Made by a program: the position numbers and the translations under genes. Shown here piece by piece: positions 31,769 through 33,361 of a stretch of DNA of 33,361 nucleotides. Origin of the DNA: Terriglobia bacterium (GTDB taxonomy: Bacteria > Pseudomonadota > Alphaproteobacteria > Acetobacterales > Acetobacteraceae); contig JAIMBF010000027.1 of NCBI GenBank assembly GCA_023511585.1, positions 1-33,361 on the forward strand, in the 5' to 3' direction. How positions within the stretch are numbered: the first letter of the stretch is position 1; every line of letters starts with the position of its first letter. The notes beneath the pieces are model-generated. The model did no database searches, was not told where the DNA came from, and saw nothing but the letters and a program-made list of their open reading frames with translations.

Positions 31769-33361
31769 TTAGGCGGCAAGAGCAAGACGCACGGCCGCCA
31801 ACGCGGCTTCCGCCCGCGTGGCATCGGGGCCGCCTGCCTGGGCGAGATCCGGCCGGCCGCCCCCGCCTTTGCCGCCGACGGCGGCGCTGGCGGCGCGCGC
31901 GAGCTCCACCGCATTGAAGCGCTCGGTAAGATCCGGCGTGACGCCGACCACGATGCTCGCCTTGCCTTCCGCGGTGGAAACCAAAGCGACAACACCGCTG
32001 CCGATTTGCTTGCGGATGGCATCGGCGAGGTTGCGCAACTCGCGCGGCGGCACATCGCCCAAGTGCCGGGCGGCAAGCTTGATGCCGTTGATTTCTTCCA
32101 CCGCCGCCTGCACGTTCCCGGTGGCCAGACGCCGTTGCAGCTCCTGCACTTGCTGGTCAAGCTTGCGGCGTTCTTCCAAAACGGCGCTGATTCGCTGGGG
32201 CAGCTCGCTCGGTGCGACGCGGAGCAGCGCCGCGGTTTCCGCAAGCAGCCGCTCCTCCGCTTGCACCGCGGCCACCGCTGCCGCGCCGGCGACGGCTTCG
32301 ATGCGCCGAATGCCCGCGGCCACCGCACCTTCGCTGATGATGTGAAAGAAGCCGATATCGCCCGTGCGCTGCACGTGCGTGCCGCCGCAGAGCTCGATGG
32401 AATACGCCGCCCGGTTGCCGGCGCCTTTGCCCATGAAGACCACACGCACCTCTTCGCCGTATTTTTCGCCGAAAAGCGCAAGCGCCCCGGAGGCCACCGC
32501 GGCTTCGGGCGTCATCAGGCGGGTGGTGACCTCTGCGTTCTCGCGAATGCGGGCGTTCACTTCGGCTTCCACCCAGGCAAGCTCCTCCGGGGTGATCGGC
32601 TTCGGATGGCTGATGTCGAAACGCAGCCGATCGGGCGCATTGAGGCTGCCCTTTTGCGTCACATGCTCGCCGAGCCGGCGACGCAACGCCTCGTGCAAGA
32701 GGTGCGTGGCCGAGTGGTGGGCGCGCACGGCGCTGCGTCGCTCGTGATCGATTTCCGCGACCACCGCCGTGCCGGGGCGTGCCGTGCCGGCTTCCACCCG
32801 GCCCAGATGCACGATGAGATCGCCGAGTTTTTTCTGGGTATCGGTGACCGCAATACGCAAACCGTCCGCCGCGGTAATGGTGCCGGTATCGCCCACCTGG
32901 CCGCCGCTTTCACCGTAAAAGGGCGTCTGATTCAAAACAACGGCGACCTCGGTCCCCGCGGGTGCGGTTTCCACCGGACGGCCGCCCGCAACCACGGCAA
33001 GCAGCGTCGCTTCCGCGCGTTCGGTGCTGTAGCCCAGGAATTCGGTCGCCCCGAGGCGTTCGCGGAGTTCGAACCAAACGCGCTCGGTGGCCGCCTCGCC
33101 CGAACCGGCCCAGGCCGCCCGGGCGCGGGCGCGTTGCTGCTCCATCGCCGCTTCAAATCCGGCGATATCCACGCTGCGCCCCTGCTCGCGCAGCGCATCT
33201 TGGGTGAGATCGAGCGGGAAGCCGTAGGTATCATAGAGGCGGAACGCAACCGCGCCGGGCAACGGCTCGTTGGTGCCGAGCCGTGCGGTTTCCTCGGCCA
33301 AGAGATGCAAGCCCCGCTCCAGCATCGCTTTGAAGCGGGTCTCTTCCAGTTCCAGAGTCTC
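31769..33361 (-). CDS. alaS: Alanine-tRNA ligase, C-terminal part (cut by window edge)
   Basis: The frame is open to the right edge and gives 530 residues of the roughly 880-residue enzyme. Present are the end of the tRNA-recognition region ([16 protein letters not shown]), the editing domain with zinc-type motifs [12 protein letters not shown] and [11 protein letters not shown], the coiled-coil linker ([17 protein letters not shown]) and the C-Ala domain ending in [13 protein letters not shown]. The catalytic N-terminus lies outside the window. Upstream of the first Met (33325) the reading continues [12 protein letters not shown], as expected inside AlaRS, so no start is present here. Confidence 0.97.
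   Translation of the reverse strand, partial: ETLELEETRFKAMLERGLHLLAEETARLGTNEPLPGAVAFRLYDTYGFPLDLTQDALREQGRSVDIAGFEAAMEQQRARARAAWAGSGEAATERVWFELRERLGATEFLGYSTERAEATLLAVVAGGRPVETAPAGTEVAVVLNQTPFYGESGGQVGDTGTITAADGLRIAVTDTQKKLGDLIVHLGRVEAGTARPGTAVVAEIDHERRSAVRAHHSATHLLHEALRRRLGEHVTQKGSLNAPDRLRFDISHPKPITPEELAWVEAEVNARIRENAEVTTRLMTPEAAVASGALALFGEKYGEEVRVVFMGKGAGNRAAYSIELCGGTHVQRTGDIGFFHIISEGAVAAGIRRIEAVAGAAAVAAVQAEERLLAETAALLRVAPSELPQRISAVLEERRKLDQQVQELQRRLATGNVQAAVEEINGIKLAARHLGDVPPRELRNLADAIRKQIGSGVVALVSTAEGKASIVVGVTPDLTERFNAVELARAASAAVGGKGGGGRPDLAQAGGPDATRAEAALAAVRLALAA

Overview
The window reads as a chromosome segment of a GC-rich alphaproteobacterium, most likely in the Rhodospirillales/Acetobacteraceae range. 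The evidence is codon bias, the gene order aroE-coaE-dnaQ, and the cnoX/LON-domain/Trm112 run. This placement is an inference from gene content, not a database result. Most of the window is ordinary core genome, densely packed, with many 4-nt ATGA start/stop overlaps.

The accessory part is the left end (1 to about 6250), all on the minus strand. At the very edge is the start of a type III-B CRISPR effector operon: a complete cmr1 and the first 18 codons of cmr2/cas10. A 479-base spacer with no CRISPR array follows. Then comes a cluster read from 5883 down to 1844: an ECF sigma factor, a single-pass membrane protein in the anti-sigma position whose outer domain resembles a subtilase propeptide, a secreted S8 (subtilisin-type) protease, a small secreted protein built from two diverged repeats with cysteine pairs, an intrinsic terminator, and a CsgG-like outer-membrane lipoprotein. 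The first three genes overlap and form one operon. This cluster is the best candidate for an undescribed system: an envelope-sensing, protease-linked sigma pathway with its own secreted protein and possible exit pore.

From 6255 to 17880 the genes are housekeeping: guaA, a GNAT acetyltransferase, an RsmB-like rRNA methyltransferase, galE, tRNA-Gln(TTG), a TetR-type regulator whose frame runs antisense through that tRNA, panE, trmB, a polyprenyl diphosphate synthase, a cupin closely matching manganese hydroxynitrile lyases, a DUF971 protein, a Trm112-like protein, a LON-domain protein and the chaperedoxin cnoX.

From 18074 to 22897 are an FMN-dependent alpha-hydroxy-acid dehydrogenase and a small surface-polysaccharide-like island (DUF4214 protein, unrecognised 498-residue protein, GT4 glycosyltransferase). 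The right part holds aroE-coaE-dnaQ, cytochrome c oxidase subunit I without its partners, ygfZ, a cytochrome b561, an MCE protein with its auxiliary lipoprotein, a PPK2 polyphosphate kinase, ydfG, and alaS cut by the right edge. No insertion sequence, prophage, CRISPR array or rRNA was seen.
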